DNA from: Blasia pusilla
Taxonomy: Eukaryota; Marchantiophyta; Marchantiopsida; Blasiales
DNA length: 64,000 bases
Reading direction: 5' to 3'
Assembly (NCBI GenBank): GCA_050084515.1
Contig: CM114272.1
Location: 682,001 to 746,000, forward strand
The notes below the pieces were generated by a model. It did no database searches. It had not been told where the DNA came from and saw only the letters and a program-made list of their open reading frames with translations. This document shows, piece by piece, positions 46,902 through 58,620 of this stretch (position 1 is its first letter; the number at the start of each line of letters is the position of its first letter). The position numbers and the translations under genes are program-made.

Positions 46902-48185
46902 TCAGCAATCTAGGAAGGAAAACCAAGCGAACAAGGCCCCTGCAATCGTGGAGAGGATGATCGCAGAGAGACGCCCGCGAGCCGAGGCTGATCGATTTCC
47001 CATCAGCCCGGTCCATGGCGCTGGATGGTACAAACCCACCTTAGTAAGCTGAAACACTTGGACGTTATCGAGAAGGGGGCCACTGTCACCTACGACTTTG
47101 CTGGTGAAGCGAATCCTTGCATAGGCTTCCGTGGCGATAAATTTCAACGCCATAGTTCTCCATCCGAGGCTGAAGAGGGTGAAACCCGTTCCATCAATGT
47201 CTGTAGTAGTTGCCGCAAGAGATTTTCCACTAGGGGCGCTCATCACTTCCGTCACAAGAGATCCCTTCACAGGAGTAGTGGGTTCCGGATTGGCTGCAGT
47301 GTCGAACAGAAGCACGTACGATGCACCAATCTTGGTGGCAAAGCTATTGGAGACGATGCTGCCAGGCTCGCTGTTCGCGTTCAGGTCCAGCATAAACATG
47401 CTCTCATCGGTAGATGACTGCCAGCGCTCATTACTGGACCACTTGAGGAATCCAGCCGCCACCGCCCAGCTTGCTATGGCCTCCGTCGGAGCTGCAAGGA
47501 TGCTGTAGAAGGTCTCGTTGTCTCGCGTTATTCCCGGGGGGACCGTAAACTCGAAGCTCCCGTTGTCTAGCAGATTCAGCAGCGTCACGTTGATATTGTC
47601 GATCAGTGCCCCGAACGATCCCGCACTGAGGCTCTCGAAGACTATGGTAGTACTCTGCCCAGTTCCCACGAAGGTGTGGCTGACGGTTTGCCACACCATC
47701 GACGACCTTTGAGAGTCCGGATTGCTGACGTTAAAGAAGGGAATGTCTTTTCCTGATTTCTGGTTGTTCACCAAAATTACGACTCTGACCCCTTTGTTTA
47801 CAGGACCTCCATCCGGATTGTCAGCAATGTCAAACGTCAAGTTATAAGTTGCACCCCATCGAGGCGTGATCAAGGGAATTGTTTGTATGGTTCCTGGCCC
47901 TAACCAATTGTTAAGGTGCAAGGCGAAACTTCCTCCGTAGCTCCATGGCGGCCCTACGTACTCTGCTTGGTTGACGACCTGGACCCCTCCGGCTATGACC
48001 GTGAAGAATGGAATGAAGTCCATTTCTCCCTTGTTCATCACGTCCACTTGAGGAAAGTAACCCCAGGAGAAAATCTGCGACTCGAAATCTCCATTTTGTA
48101 CGAGGCTCTGCGGATCTCCATGGATTTCTTGCAACATTGCCGCGAGCATCAGGAGGACAACCACTCCCCTCTCCCACCCTCTCAT
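46902..48185 (-). CDS. Two-domain DUF642 protein with signal peptide and probable GPI anchor
   Basis: A single intronless frame of 427 residues. The ATG at 48185 begins a clean signal peptide (MRGWERGVVVLLMLAAMLQE), with A at -3; an in-frame ATG at 48236 would add 17 residues. Two tandem DUF642 domains begin at SLVQNGDFE (~27) and LLDNGSFEF (~205) and close with GALIDNINVTLL and GPLLDNVQVF. The first has the LHLNNWLGPGTI and LTFDIADNPDGGP blocks. Several N-x-S/T sites suggest glycosylation. The C-terminus has small residues (NRSASARG) and then a hydrophobic tail (~406-427), the usual GPI signal layout. DUF642 proteins such as Arabidopsis BIIDXI are secreted wall proteins linked to pectin methylesterase activity. 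The molecular role of this one is not shown by sequence. Confidence 0.88.
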   Translation of the reverse strand: MRGWERGVVVLLMLAAMLQEIHGDPQSLVQNGDFESQIFSWGYFPQVDVMNKGEMDFIPFFTVIAGGVQVVNQAEYVGPPWSYGGSFALHLNNWLGPGTIQTIPLITPRWGATYNLTFDIADNPDGGPVNKGVRVVILVNNQKSGKDIPFFNVSNPDSQRSSMVWQTVSHTFVGTGQSTTIVFESLSAGSFGALIDNINVTLLNLLDNGSFEFTVPPGITRDNETFYSILAAPTEAIASWAVAAGFLKWSSNERWQSSTDESMFMLDLNANSEPGSIVSNSFATKIGASYVLLFDTAANPEPTTPVKGSLVTEVMSAPSGKSLAATTTDIDGTGFTLFSLGWRTMALKFIATEAYARIRFTSKVVGDSGPLLDNVQVFQLTKVGLYHPAPWTGLMGNRSASARGRLSAIILSTIAGALFAWFSFLDC

Positions 48186-50552
48186 TCTTGGATGCGTCCG
48201 GAAACAGCAGCCCAAACCTTGACGGTGCTGCGACATTCCCGCACTTGGCTTTCGACTCACTTCCTGCCCCTCTCACTTTCTCTTCTGCCTCATTGACTGA
48301 CTCTTGGGCCAGGAAGACAGACATTCTTACCGGTGCGGCTCCACAAAGCTTGAGCCAGCTTTTTTAACTCGTGCTCAATGGCTGGACTCGCAGATCTTCT
48401 TCGTCAGACAATAACGCTACGAGTTGCTCCACCTCTCGAAGAATAACGTCATGAGATGCATTCGTAGCACGGTCATGACCACAGCTTTTTTTTCACGAAG
48501 CTTGGATGAGAGAAATTTCGGCCACTTTAATGGAGTCGGAAGCAATCCCCACTATGAGGTGCTGGGTCTCTCGCCCGCTTGTGTCTCAACCACTTCTGCA
48601 CTTTCTTGGCGAGTGTTTTCTTCGACGCCTCCTGCACAGGGAAACATTGAGAAACTTACTTCGTCTCCAGGTCCCCGCTCAAAATCGGGATTGCTATAGT
48701 CTTGTGACAGAATGAAGACAGAGTACTGAGTACCAAGATGTGGTCTGTTTAGGGCTTGCATAGAAAGCCTCCCCAGGCTCCTTAAGGGTCTAGTAGACTG
48801 CGACTTTTCCCAGGCTGCCATGAAATCACTGGCATTGTGCAATGGGGTTTGAGAAACAGGCACAGGGTGTTAACATACAGCTGCCGGGAGAAATTCTTCG
48901 AGGAGATGGAATGCCTATCAGGTCGGTGACCTTCCCAACCCCAGGGTAGGAAAAGTAGGGCGAGGTGTCTCTCTTGCTGTACGGGCCAATCCGGAAGGGC
49001 AATGCGAGAGAGAGTACATGACTGGGCGCTGCTTTCATTCATTCATTCTTTCTTTCTTTCTTTCTTTCAGTCGTTCGTCTCGAGTACTGCGTATTACAAA
49101 ATCGACTAGTTTGGGAAGTCAGGGACATGTTTTCTTTAAGAAGTAGTCGTTACTCTCAACAATTCAATAGCTTGGTTCAGCCGCAGGTTTCTAACTTTTC
49201 GTGCGCAGTCGAAGAGCGTCCAAAGATTCCTACGCGTTAGCACGGCCGGGCTCCTTGAGCTTTCGTCGTCACACTCCCAGCGTTGTAAATCCTCAACCAA
49301 GCGAGCAGGATCTCCTGCCAGATTCTGGCACAGGAATGGGCTTACGCCTCCCGACTGGCTGAAATCACATTACAGAGGAAAGAAGCTGGCCACACCCTCA
49401 TATCCCCAGCGGATGGTTTGGCGTGAGACGGTTCCCCAAAACCCTCTCAGCTCAAATTCTCTCTTGCAGAAATGGACTGGAAGGATCAGAGTCTGCCATG
49501 ACCTCCTCCAATCTTCAGCGGTCCCTGGGAGCAAGGCAGAAGAAGGCACAACACTTCACAGCCATGAACTGTTGTCCCCAACGCCCTACGAAGGAGTTTC
49601 TTTCGAGATCGACATTAGGTTCACAAGATACTAGACATACTCGCAAAGAAACTCTCCTTCCGGATCGCTGCCTCTAACCACCCTCCGTCGCTCCTTTCGG
49701 ATTTCCTATCGAATTTTTTCCACTCATGGAGAGAAAGAGAGCAGTACCGACGACTTGTGCAGATTCCAGTTCAAGATCCGTCCGCCTACAAGAGTCTCTG
49801 ATCCTGATCCTTTACCCGAATTGGACACCACCGTCGACCTGGCCGTCCATGTTTCATGACCTATCTCCACAACATCGCAGGGGAACGGCGATGTCGTGGC
49901 GATGGGAGTCTGTCCGAGTCGGATGCAATTGCGCTTCGGAACAGGTTACTGCCACCGTACGAAGATCGTGACTCCTCGATTCTCCAGCGGAATTGCTTGA
50001 GCGTGGCAGTAAACCCTCTGCCGCGCTCAAGCACGTCCGCTTGAGAACCGAGGAGTCGAGGGGATGACCAACACTCGCTGCAGGTAACCGCCGAGAGCGA
50101 AAGTTCTATCGCGCGAGTGCAAACACATCTCACCTTCCCTCTGCTCCATCGCTCTCTCTCTCTCTCTCTCTCCCGTTGCACTATTCCGTCGCAAGCTCCT
50201 CGACGCGACACCATCGATTTCGTTCGACTTCTGCGAGCGCAAGCGCCATCACCCCATCGCCGACTCGAATCGCCTGTCGGCTCTCCGCTTCACGAGACAC
50301 GAAGCCTGCGCGATTCCATTACAAGTCCTTCTGTTCTTCTCAAGTGCATTAGAACACTATCACGCGGAGCCGCGGTACAAGGGAGGAACCGTCATACACG
50401 ATCGGGTAAGGAAATGGGCAGTCATTGTTGAAACGGGAACACTCGAGGGAGGAATGGAGAAGTTGGAAGGAAAGAGAAGAATGTAAAAACTTTGCTGGAA
50501 ACGATTGATGGGATCAGAATACAAAGGAGGGGGGAGGTCACCCATCTCGATA
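48186..50552. other. GC-richer region upstream of the minus-strand DUF642 gene
   Basis: This holds its promoter and 5' UTR at the left. No further protein is recognised. Simple repeats occur: a (TTTC)n tract near 49046-49068 and a (TC)n tract near 50150-50172. The frames on both strands at 49400-50430 are short and overlapping. Confidence 0.45.
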
Positions 50553-50702
50553 ATATTCCAACCCAAGGGCGTTTATTCCGACCCAAGGGCGCTTAACTCC
50601 AGAGTTATGATGGGGATATGGCGTAATAGATTTCCCGATATTATTCCGACCCAAGGGTGCTTAACTCCGGAGTTATGATGGGGGATCTGGTGTAGTAGAC
50701 TT
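50553..50702 (+). repeat. Short tandem repeat, ~65-bp unit, 2.3 copies
   Basis: ttccgacccaagggcgctta, ctcc(a/g)gag, ttatgatgggg and a (g/t)tagta/gtaata-type ending occur at 50573-50640 and again at 50641-50702, preceded by a partial copy (attccaacccaagggcg). Each unit includes the small palindrome ctccggag. It marks the change from the GC-rich gene island to AT-rich DNA. Confidence 0.8.
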
Positions 50703-51190
50703 GATACGAACACAAAAGAGAGAGAGAGGAGGAACTAGAAAATAAAACTTGTGCCATATGCGTTACCCCTCCAAACGAAAGGGAGAGGGGAATGAAAGAG
50801 GCTTAAGGTGTTCCCCTCTCCCTTTCTCTCTTCCTTTCCCCTCTTAATATGGCTTTTTGAGTTATTTTATGTTTTTTTTTAACTCATCTCGTTTTATTCA
50901 TCTTGTTTGTTTTTTTTCGGGAAAGAGCGCGCAAAAATCAATGCTTGTGGGCAAGTGAAAAATTATCGGAATATTGAGTGGCCTTGGAACCACAAAACAT
51001 AGTTTTGGTTGGAGATGGCGGTATTTTATCTACGATGGCAACATGTCACAACCATGATGCACATGGTAAACAACTCCTAGTTGTAGTCGGGCGGCATGGA
51101 GAGACAGTGGTGCTCGGAAATCTATGCCAATATTGGGGAGTGGTTTCTTGATTTGCAAACATCCTCTTTATGCATGGTAGTAAGAAAATA

Positions 51191-51425
51191 CTAGTGCAAG
51201 CATGTGCCATGCACAAATTTAATAGTTAACATCAAAGTTTTCAAGTGTCATTTTAAGTAAATTATGAACAACCCTATTCAAAAAGCAAGTGATCTTTTTG
51301 GTTGAAAGTGCCATGTGTCAAGAGGAGAGGTGTTTGCAAAATGAAAGTACACGTTAAATGAAAGGGCTTCTCCAAAATATGAATCATCGAAAATCCTAAC
51401 AACACCAAGTTCTATTGTAGTAAGA
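51191..51425 (-). mobile_element. 235-bp non-autonomous Helitron, both ends visible
   Basis: Minus strand: starts TCTTACTACAATAGAAC (51425) and ends with the hairpin TGTGC-ATG-GCACA (51203-51215), the spacer TGCTTGCA and CTAG (51191) followed by T. The interior matches the element in UTP4 intron 5. Its 5' TC directly abuts the CTAG end of another minus-strand element at 51426. Confidence 0.7.
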
Positions 51426-51480
51426 CTAGTAAGGGTCCATAAGGGACAATGCCATGCACAGATCCTCGATTAATAATTCA
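51426..51480 (-). mobile_element. 3' terminus of a second minus-strand Helitron
   Basis: Minus strand: CTGTGCATGGCAttgtccc, ggacccTTA, then CTAG at 51426-51429, followed immediately by the T that begins the element at 51425. The element extends rightward for an unknown distance; only the terminus is described. Confidence 0.5.
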
Positions 51481-51797
51481 GGTTTCAATGTCACTCTCCT
51501 TACGAATCTCTCTATGTGACCCCAATTAATGTGACCAAAAGTATTTTTAAGGGAGTAATGACTTGTGTCAAACAAAGGAGCAACTACCAAAAAAATTATC
51601 TAAACGAGGAGAACCCCTAAATGCTCAAACAAGTTCCAAGTTACGTTGGACTTTGTTAGACTTAAGATCTTCTCAAGTTCCACCTAGATTTTGATCAAGC
51701 TTTTCCATGTAATTACCATCATCATCCGAGATACTAAAAAAAGGCCTACGTCGTGCTTTTGTAACCCATGTCTCACTCGTGATATTCCAATACTTTT

Positions 51798-51867
51798 TCA
51801 TCCTACGGTGAGCCCACTAGAATTCTAATGTTCCATGTTTGCGCACATTTGGCTATGAGGGTCGCAA
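51798..51867 (-). repeat. Terminal fragment of the ~1 kb LTR family
   Basis: catcctacggtgagc, cactagaattctaatgttcc and ggctatgagggtcgcaa match the end of copy B at 32072-32137 in the same orientation. Only about 70 bp is recognisable. Confidence 0.6.
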
Positions 51868-52109
51868 TAGGGGCTTGCAATAAAAGTGTCTCCCATGGAG
51901 TACCATGTATTCGTGACCCTCACAGTCAAGAGAATTCTCGTGCCAAAAAAATGGGTGGAAGCATGAAAATCAAATTTTGATTCTCAAAGCTCATATTTGG
52001 TTTGGATTATGGACTGATATCACAAGTATTTATTTCTTCTTAAATGCACCAATTTTTGGTACTAGAGTAGGCTCTAAATGGTCTTTCCTAAGGGTGTTAG
52101 GATTGACAT

Positions 52110-52250
52110 AGCTACTGGACAGAGTGGACGATACTATGGTGGGACAAAATTTCTTGGAAAAAAAAAGGGGTGACTTGAGTCACTAGACTAGAGAGGCCGC
52201 TTTAGTACGGCATGTGCGTTTGATGTTGTGAGGTAAGTTCAAAATACTAA
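52110..52250 (+). repeat. Second copy of the 42.5-kb dispersed repeat
   Basis: See 42500-42660: cgatactatggtggga, agtcactagactagagag and the final aatactaatc are shared. The flanking DNA is AT-rich and unrelated. Confidence 0.65.
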
Positions 52251-53384
52251 TCGGAGGAAGAATGAGAAATCAAAGACTTTATCGTAATTGGTAAGATAAT
52301 TGTTCAAAGTTAAAGATGCTACTTAGTATGAACAGAAAGAAAGATCTCTACAATATTTATCGTAGTGGGTAAGATAAATAAAATAAGTATTGCAAGTCTA
52401 AGAGGTTATTCATTAAGGGGTTGAAAAGATGGATAGGGTAGATAAGAGATGTCATCTACCAAGATGCTTTTGGAAAAAAAGCACTTTTAGTCAAAGAGTA
52501 ATAGTAATAGGGAAATATATTATATATAGACCAATGCGAAGAGAACACATATGATGTAGGCTTGTGTTGGATTGGAAGTTCCTTCTCAAATAGATGTATA
52601 AAGAATGGAGTTTTGGAGGGGCATCAAGTTTATTCAAATGAGTCAAATATACAATAATAAAATCAAAATTTTATTCAAAATTTTAACACAAAAGTATAGA
52701 AGTAATATGTACTGTCAAAGTGAGACTCTACAACCTCCACAAGTATCTTTGAATAAAAAATCATGCTTTCAAGTTACATAATATCATGCAATGGTATAAT
52801 ATTAATTAGTCTTCCTCATAATGATTCCTATTGTTCCATATTAGAATTCTTTTGTCTTTGTTTGAATTGATCCATTCCCATATACTTCCTTCAATTCCAA
52901 TTTTTTATTGGAATTAAAGGAAGTATACAATCTCCTTTTTTTTCCTTTTTTTCCCCTAACCAACATGTATGCAATCCTAATTTCATATCCTCTAATATTT
53001 TTTAATTAATGAATGACATAGTTCCTTAACTTAATAATGGTCTAAAAATGGAACAAATAGAAAGTGAACATTATACAATGGATCGATGGTAGAATGGCTT
53101 TTGCAATAAGTTTTGAGAAAGATATTTCACTGCCAATTATAATTTTATTTCTTCATAACTAGATAATTGATTTTTTTATGGCACACTATATCTAAAATTC
53201 ATGGGTATCATAACTAATAGAAACTAGTCCTAACGAAAGAAATACTTTAGATGATAAAAGTTTAATGAGTGTAGGTAGAGTAGTAGGTTCATGAAGATCA
53301 AGTAAACCCAAAATCGTAAGGAAGGGTGTGATAAGTAGGTCAAAGTGAAGGAAAATAAAATAATTCTAGTTGTTTAGGAAAACG

Positions 53385-54048
53385 TGTAACAAGTGGATTG
53401 GCACGTCTTTTATGATGGAACGATGAGTTCATGTATGAGGTTTTGATAGAGAACAAAGGTTAAGTCAAGTAGGTCATAGATGACCTGCCCAGAAGTAGGG
53501 CAACTTATAAAAATAGATTTTCCCTTTGTATGGATCTATTTGGAAGTCATGTGAGGAACTTACTATTTTGATAAGTTTCTAATTATATAAGTTTTAACTA
53601 TTTATTTATGGAAAATGGCTCTTGACCCATTGTTGGAGGTGTTTGGGATCAAGTGATGACCTTGGTACGCAAGCCATTGAGAGGAGGACTTTGAAAAGGA
53701 CCAAGGGGAAGACTCGGGGAGTAAGGGTATATCTCATGGAGAGTGAGGTTGGAGAGTTCATTCTTTCCTTCTTGAAACTCTTGAGCATGAGGCTTCGGAG
53801 CTATGGTGCTCCTTGCCTTATAAGTAACCCCATCCTCTCACCATAAGAGTGAGTTTGGTTGAGAGAGAGAGAAAGATGAAGTTTTTTTGTGTTATGAAAT
53901 CATTGTCATCTATTTATTGGAGATATTTTGGTTAGGAGTTGCCTCTATGGTTGTATTCAATGGATGATTCAATTAATCTAGTGTTTCTTTCTTTGATTAG
54001 TGACAACAAGGTATGTTGTGTAGCGATGTATATACACATAACATCTAC
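53385..54048 (+). repeat. Solo copy of the gypsy LTR-like unit
   Basis: From cacgtcttttatgatggaacgatgag to tagcgatgtatatacacataaca this follows 40741-41378 in order: tagatgacctg, tttccctttgta, ggaacttactatt, aagggtatat, the ttgaaactcttgagcatgaggc block, ttattggagatatttt and the terminal segment. No pol is attached. Confidence 0.7.
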
Positions 54049-54359
54049 CAACCTTTCTTTCAATATTAGTAATTTTTATAATGAGAATTTTTTGTAATCT
54101 GAAAAAGAAGTAAACATCAATTATTAGAGGTTCATTGATTTAATTTGAAAAGAAAAAGAAGAAAATAACTTAATCCATTCTTGAGATAGAATAATTAAGA
54201 TTCCTACATTGCATGGTCATACGAATTAATCTATGTTTAGATATAATTTTTTTCTTTGCCATAATGTTCAAAGCCTATGAGCCTAACATATTTAATGAAA
54301 CGTATTTTGGTATCTTCCATAATAGGAACACTTGACAATATTATAATTTTGTAACACTG

Positions 54360-54790
54360 AGGTATGTTAATATAAGGTTATTAGTCCAAGAAGTAAGATT
54401 GAGTTTGAATGGCCCCAGAACTTTTCTCCCCTCTTTATATACTATTCAGTGATCCCTTCCCTTTACATCAAGGACTATTGAGATCAAGTGTGCCTCATCA
54501 CTTCATTATTGGTCGTGCAATTAATTCTTTTATATGCTTGTTATGTATCTTCCTATCCATATGCATCACCTTCTGTGCATCACATGTCTCATACTAAGAT
54601 TTTCATTATCTTGTATATTCCTCATCTTCCACGTAATATGTTTATCCTCATGCAAGCCCTAATCTTATCATCCTTTAGTCTGTCATAAATCAGACTTTTG
54701 TGTCTTTAATGATTTCTCTAATTTAGTCTCTATTGTACAAGTCCTCCAACTTAGTCTCTATTAAGTCTTATCTTATTATAATTTATGAAT
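54360..54790 (+). repeat. Dispersed LTR-like repeat, copy 2 of 3
   Basis: Matches 1-310, including ttttctcccctctttatatact, the ttccctttacatcaagga block and agtctctattaagtcttatcttatta. Confidence 0.65.
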
Positions 54791-54879
54791 TAAATTTTTA
54801 TTGAATTACAATATATAATACTTCAATAATAATATTTTTTAAAGATTTTTGGTAGCAAATAGAAATTATTCCATTTATA

Positions 54880-55210
54880 ACACTCTCATATGCCAACATA
54901 AGAATATTAGTCTTAGAAGATTAAGATTAACCTCTAATACCTTTCTCTTTTCTTTATATACTCTCGAGTGATTCTTTCCTCTTATACTAAGAATAAATAA
55001 GATTGAATTTAATTTATCTTTCCTCATATGTAATGCTATAACTTTTCTTATATGTTTCTTATGTGTCATTCTATCCATATGCATCATCCTATATGCATCA
55101 CATGTCCCATGCTAAAATTCTCTTTACCTTATCTTCCTATTATTCTCCATGTTATAATTTTATCCTTAACCAAGTCTTGATCCTCTCATCTTCTTAACCT
55201 TATCCTAATA
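54880..55210 (+). repeat. Dispersed LTR-like repeat, copy 3 of 3
   Basis: Matches 54360-54790 and 1-310: ctttatatactctcgagtgatt, tccatatgcatcatcc, gcatcacatgtcccatgcta and a catgttataattttatcctta-type block. Copies 2 and 3 are adjacent, as two LTRs of a collapsed element or as a tandem duplication. Confidence 0.65.
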
Positions 55211-55689
55211 CATTGTCATTGCAAGAGTGCTTTTTTTAATACAATCGGATATTCTAGCCACAATTATGTTCTTTGTTGCAAGATGAATTATCTGTCAAAT
55301 CATTTCCCATTCACAAAAAATTCATAATGTATATACACTCTCTAATCTTTAATGATAAAGACAAAAATGGTTATATTTAACCAACACATTTTATAGCATC
55401 TAACTCTGAATTCCTAATCATAAATTCTTCATAAACCACTTCATATTTGTATATTAATAAAATTTTATAACTACTATTAAAACCAATTTCAAGAGATCTA
55501 TTAATATCCATCAATTGTTCAATGAGAAAATTATTTTGTAACATTTTGATTCAACATGTGCATTCTACTCCTATGAGTATTTGAATAAGAACTTATATAA
55601 ATGTTGAATAATTCATTTTTTTAAATTATTTTTTGAACTTCTTAATGATACCTCATTTGTGCAACCCAACTCTAGGAGAAGATGTCATA

Positions 55690-56540
55690 AATGAGATATG
55701 GAAACCATAAAACTAAAGTAGTTGGTTGATATCTCAATAAAAATAAAAATAAAGTAGTCATGGTTGGCGAAGAAGTCAAGGCTAGGATAGTTTGGAGGAT
55801 ATGAAATGGTTTTATGATGATATTTTAGGAAGACATTAAGATAATTTAAAAGTTACTTGCAACAAAAGTTTTGAGGGTTTGATGAATATGTATTATTTTG
55901 GAGAGACGTATTATCTTAAAAAAAATCTTTATTGTTCTTAAAATAATGTTATTGAACTTAGTTAACTCTTTCAATAAGAATGGATTATCCTCTTGGGAGA
56001 ATAACTTGGTAATGATTTATTCTTGAATTTTAAAGATTAATAAATATAGAATAATTTTAAAAACTTAGTATTCATCAATGAGTTCGAAGGGATATAAGTA
56101 ATGGTCATCCGTGATCTTAAATTACGTAAGAAGAAAGAGTAGAGTAGAGGATATTCATCAATCACGGATAGAAATAAAGCACAAATGATATCCGGTTCTC
56201 CTTTCTTTAACCTAAACCACGTAAATGTCATCTTCGTAGATAAACATTAGTTTATTTGTTTTCTAGTCTACCACTATAGGGAGATATTTATAAACCAAGT
56301 CACGAAATCACCAACTTTGATAATATTTCCAAATGTCATCTATAGAAAGACTTGGGATTGTATGTCCTTATTTAGCAACATATGGATGTAAACATACTTC
56401 TTTGAGTAGGGTTTAATACAATTCGTACAATTTCTCTTGTGTATATAAATAAAGTGGTTTATACATATTTCATAGTTAAGAATTTTGAGGTTATGTACTA
56501 GAAATAAGTCATTGCCTCAATACAACCACTTATGATCCCT
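55690..56540. repeat. Unnamed AT-rich repeat family, copy 1 of 3
   Basis: Resembles 56640-57330 and 60600-61450: shared phrases include tggattatcctcttgggagaata, tattcatcaatgagtt, aatggtcatccgtgatctta, aacc-cacgtaaatgtc, tctaccacta...agagatattcataaa and tgtatgtccttatttagcaac. The minus strand keeps short open stretches (for example 56037-56231), so it may be a decayed coding element read leftward. No motif recognised. Confidence 0.6.
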
Positions 56541-56639
56541 ATCTTTAAAGAAAGGAGAGCATGTTTCATAAATCTATGAATAAGGAAAGATTTGTTGGAT
56601 AATTCATCCTAATAGGGGATTTCCTTTCTTAGAAGCATA

Positions 56640-57330
56640 ATCAAATTTCATGTTTAACAAAGGAGATATTGATCGATACTTCATTTAAATAATCAAATTT
56701 TATTTTTCAAAAATGAGATATCGATTATAAGAGTGGATTATCTTTCTTTGGAGAATAAATTGGCCATCATCTATAATTTAGCAATTTTAGATATTGATGC
56801 ATATAGATTAATTTTAGAAAAACTTTGTATTCATCAATAAATTTGAGAGGATACGTGTAATGGTCGTCTACGAACTTAAACTATGGAGGGAGATACAAGA
56901 GAATAAATGATGTTTGTGAATCATATGTAGAGGTGGGGCACGAATGGCATCTAATTTTCCTTTCAATAACCCCCACATCATGTAAGTATTCTCTTCGTAT
57001 ATAAACAATATTTTTTTATTATCAAGTTTACCACTTTGAAAGAGACGTTCATAAATAATTGAACCAAGTTATACAATCACCAACTCCAAGAATATTTCCA
57101 ATTATCACATATAGAAGGACTTGAGCCCTCATTTAGCAACCTATAGATATAAGCATGCCTCCTAAGTACGTTTTAATATCATTTACAAAATTTTCCTAAT
57201 ATATAAATATAAAATGATTTTCAAAGATCTCATAATTAATATTTTTGATTTAGGTGTTACAAAGAAGTGATTACTTTGGTATAACCAGTTATAATCCCTA
57301 TTGTTAGATAATGGAGAATATATGTTACGA
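56640..57330. repeat. Unnamed AT-rich repeat family, copy 2 of 3
   Basis: Same order of blocks as 55690-56540 (tggagaataaattggccatc, gtattcatcaataaattt, gtaatggtcgtctacgaact, ccacatcatgtaag, gacgttcataaat, ccctcatttagcaacctatag). It follows copy 1 in direct orientation. Confidence 0.6.
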
Positions 57331-58134
57331 TTCTATATTGAGTAGGGAAAGGCTTCTTAAATAATCCATCTTATATCAAAAATTTTCTTGTTTAGAAGTA
57401 TCATCCTTACTTGAACTCTCGACACGATAATAAGCTATCTAACTCTCATGATTTTACAAGTAGTATTGTATGAAATTGGAATTATAACATAAGAACCAAA
57501 AAAATCGTGCGAATTCTATAATAGTAATTATGATAATTTACCAATTAGCACTATGGTAATTAGGCACTATGGTAATTTACCAATTACTATAGTGCCATCT
57601 ACACGCTTGTACTAATTCTTGGGTGATTAGCGGATGTTACATTTTACTCTTGCCATTTTCTTAGGAATTGATAGAGGTTATTAATCTTAAATGTCCTTCA
57701 TACCTTTTACAAAATTCATATGCTTCATTTACATTTAGCTTATCCCTATCTACACAAATTCTCCCTACACTCACATATCGAACAATAATATTTTCTAGCA
57801 TCAAATAACATATCGGCTTATAAAACCCTCCCTTTCATAGAATTAGATAACGCTTAGCATATTAGAACTAAGCGAGGCATTCCCAAAAACTTTGGTAGTA
57901 TAGCAACTAAATCTATTATCCATTGATGATGGATAGACACAAGATATATGGATTTAAGTCCATGTCCCATGTTGGTTTTTTTTAATTAAAATTAATATTC
58001 AAAACTTGACCTAAAATACTTGTCGACATTCGTAGCCTTTCCACCAATACCTTTCCTTCATATTTGTGAAGGTCGCCCATGTAGCTCTTTATGTCCTACC
58101 CGCAAAGAATTGAGAAATTATTGAGCATATTGCC
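57331..58134. other. AT-rich DNA, no gene seen
   Basis: Short local duplications only, for example a caccatatggtaatt-like phrase repeated near 57550-57590 (gcactatggtaatt twice). Confidence 0.4.
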
Positions 58135-58620
58135 ATTTCTTTTAGGATAAATCGATGAGTTTATTGTAGAGCTTCTCCAAAGATATTGGAGGAAAACCTC
58201 AAGAGGTCAAGGATGACCTGTTGAGGCCTTGGGTAACATGAGAGAACAAGTTTCCCCTTCGTTTCGGCCCATTTGGAGCTATATAGAGAAACGTACTATT
58301 TTTGGTGAGTTATTGCTATATTTAAATTTGACTTTTCACTTTTGGAAGTGTATCTTGATCCCCTATAACATGTCAAGAGCCAAGGAGGTGACCTACGAGC
58401 ATAAGTTACCATGGAGAAATCTTGGGAGCGGGAAAGGGGTATACCAAGGAGAGAGAACTTTGGAACTCGTTCTCTCTTTTTGAATCTCTTGGTCATGCGG
58501 CAGAGTTATGGTCCTCCTTGCCTTGTGAGTAATCCAAGCCTCTCATTAGGAGAGTGGGTTTGGTTTGGTATGAGAGAGAGATTGATTTATGTGTACATTG
58601 TGAAAGATTTGATTAACAAA
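58135..58620 (+). repeat. Copy of the gypsy LTR-like unit, left part
   Basis: Closely follows 40741-41200: ttaggataaatcgatgag, ggtcaaggatgacctgttga, acaagtttccccttcgttt, cccatttggagct, gtcaagagccaaggaggtga and the cttgccttgtgag / ctctcattaggagagtggg block. The terminal 124-bp segment is displaced to 59535-59665, so about 900 bp has been inserted. Confidence 0.7.

Noticed and set aside
48186-48260. Longer N-terminus for the two-domain DUF642 protein
   Set aside because: Codons beyond 48236 start with GTG, not ATG; the ATG at 48185 gives the cleanest signal peptide.
49861-50214. Minus-strand Arg/Glu-rich frame
   Set aside because: Produced by the TC microsatellite on the other strand.
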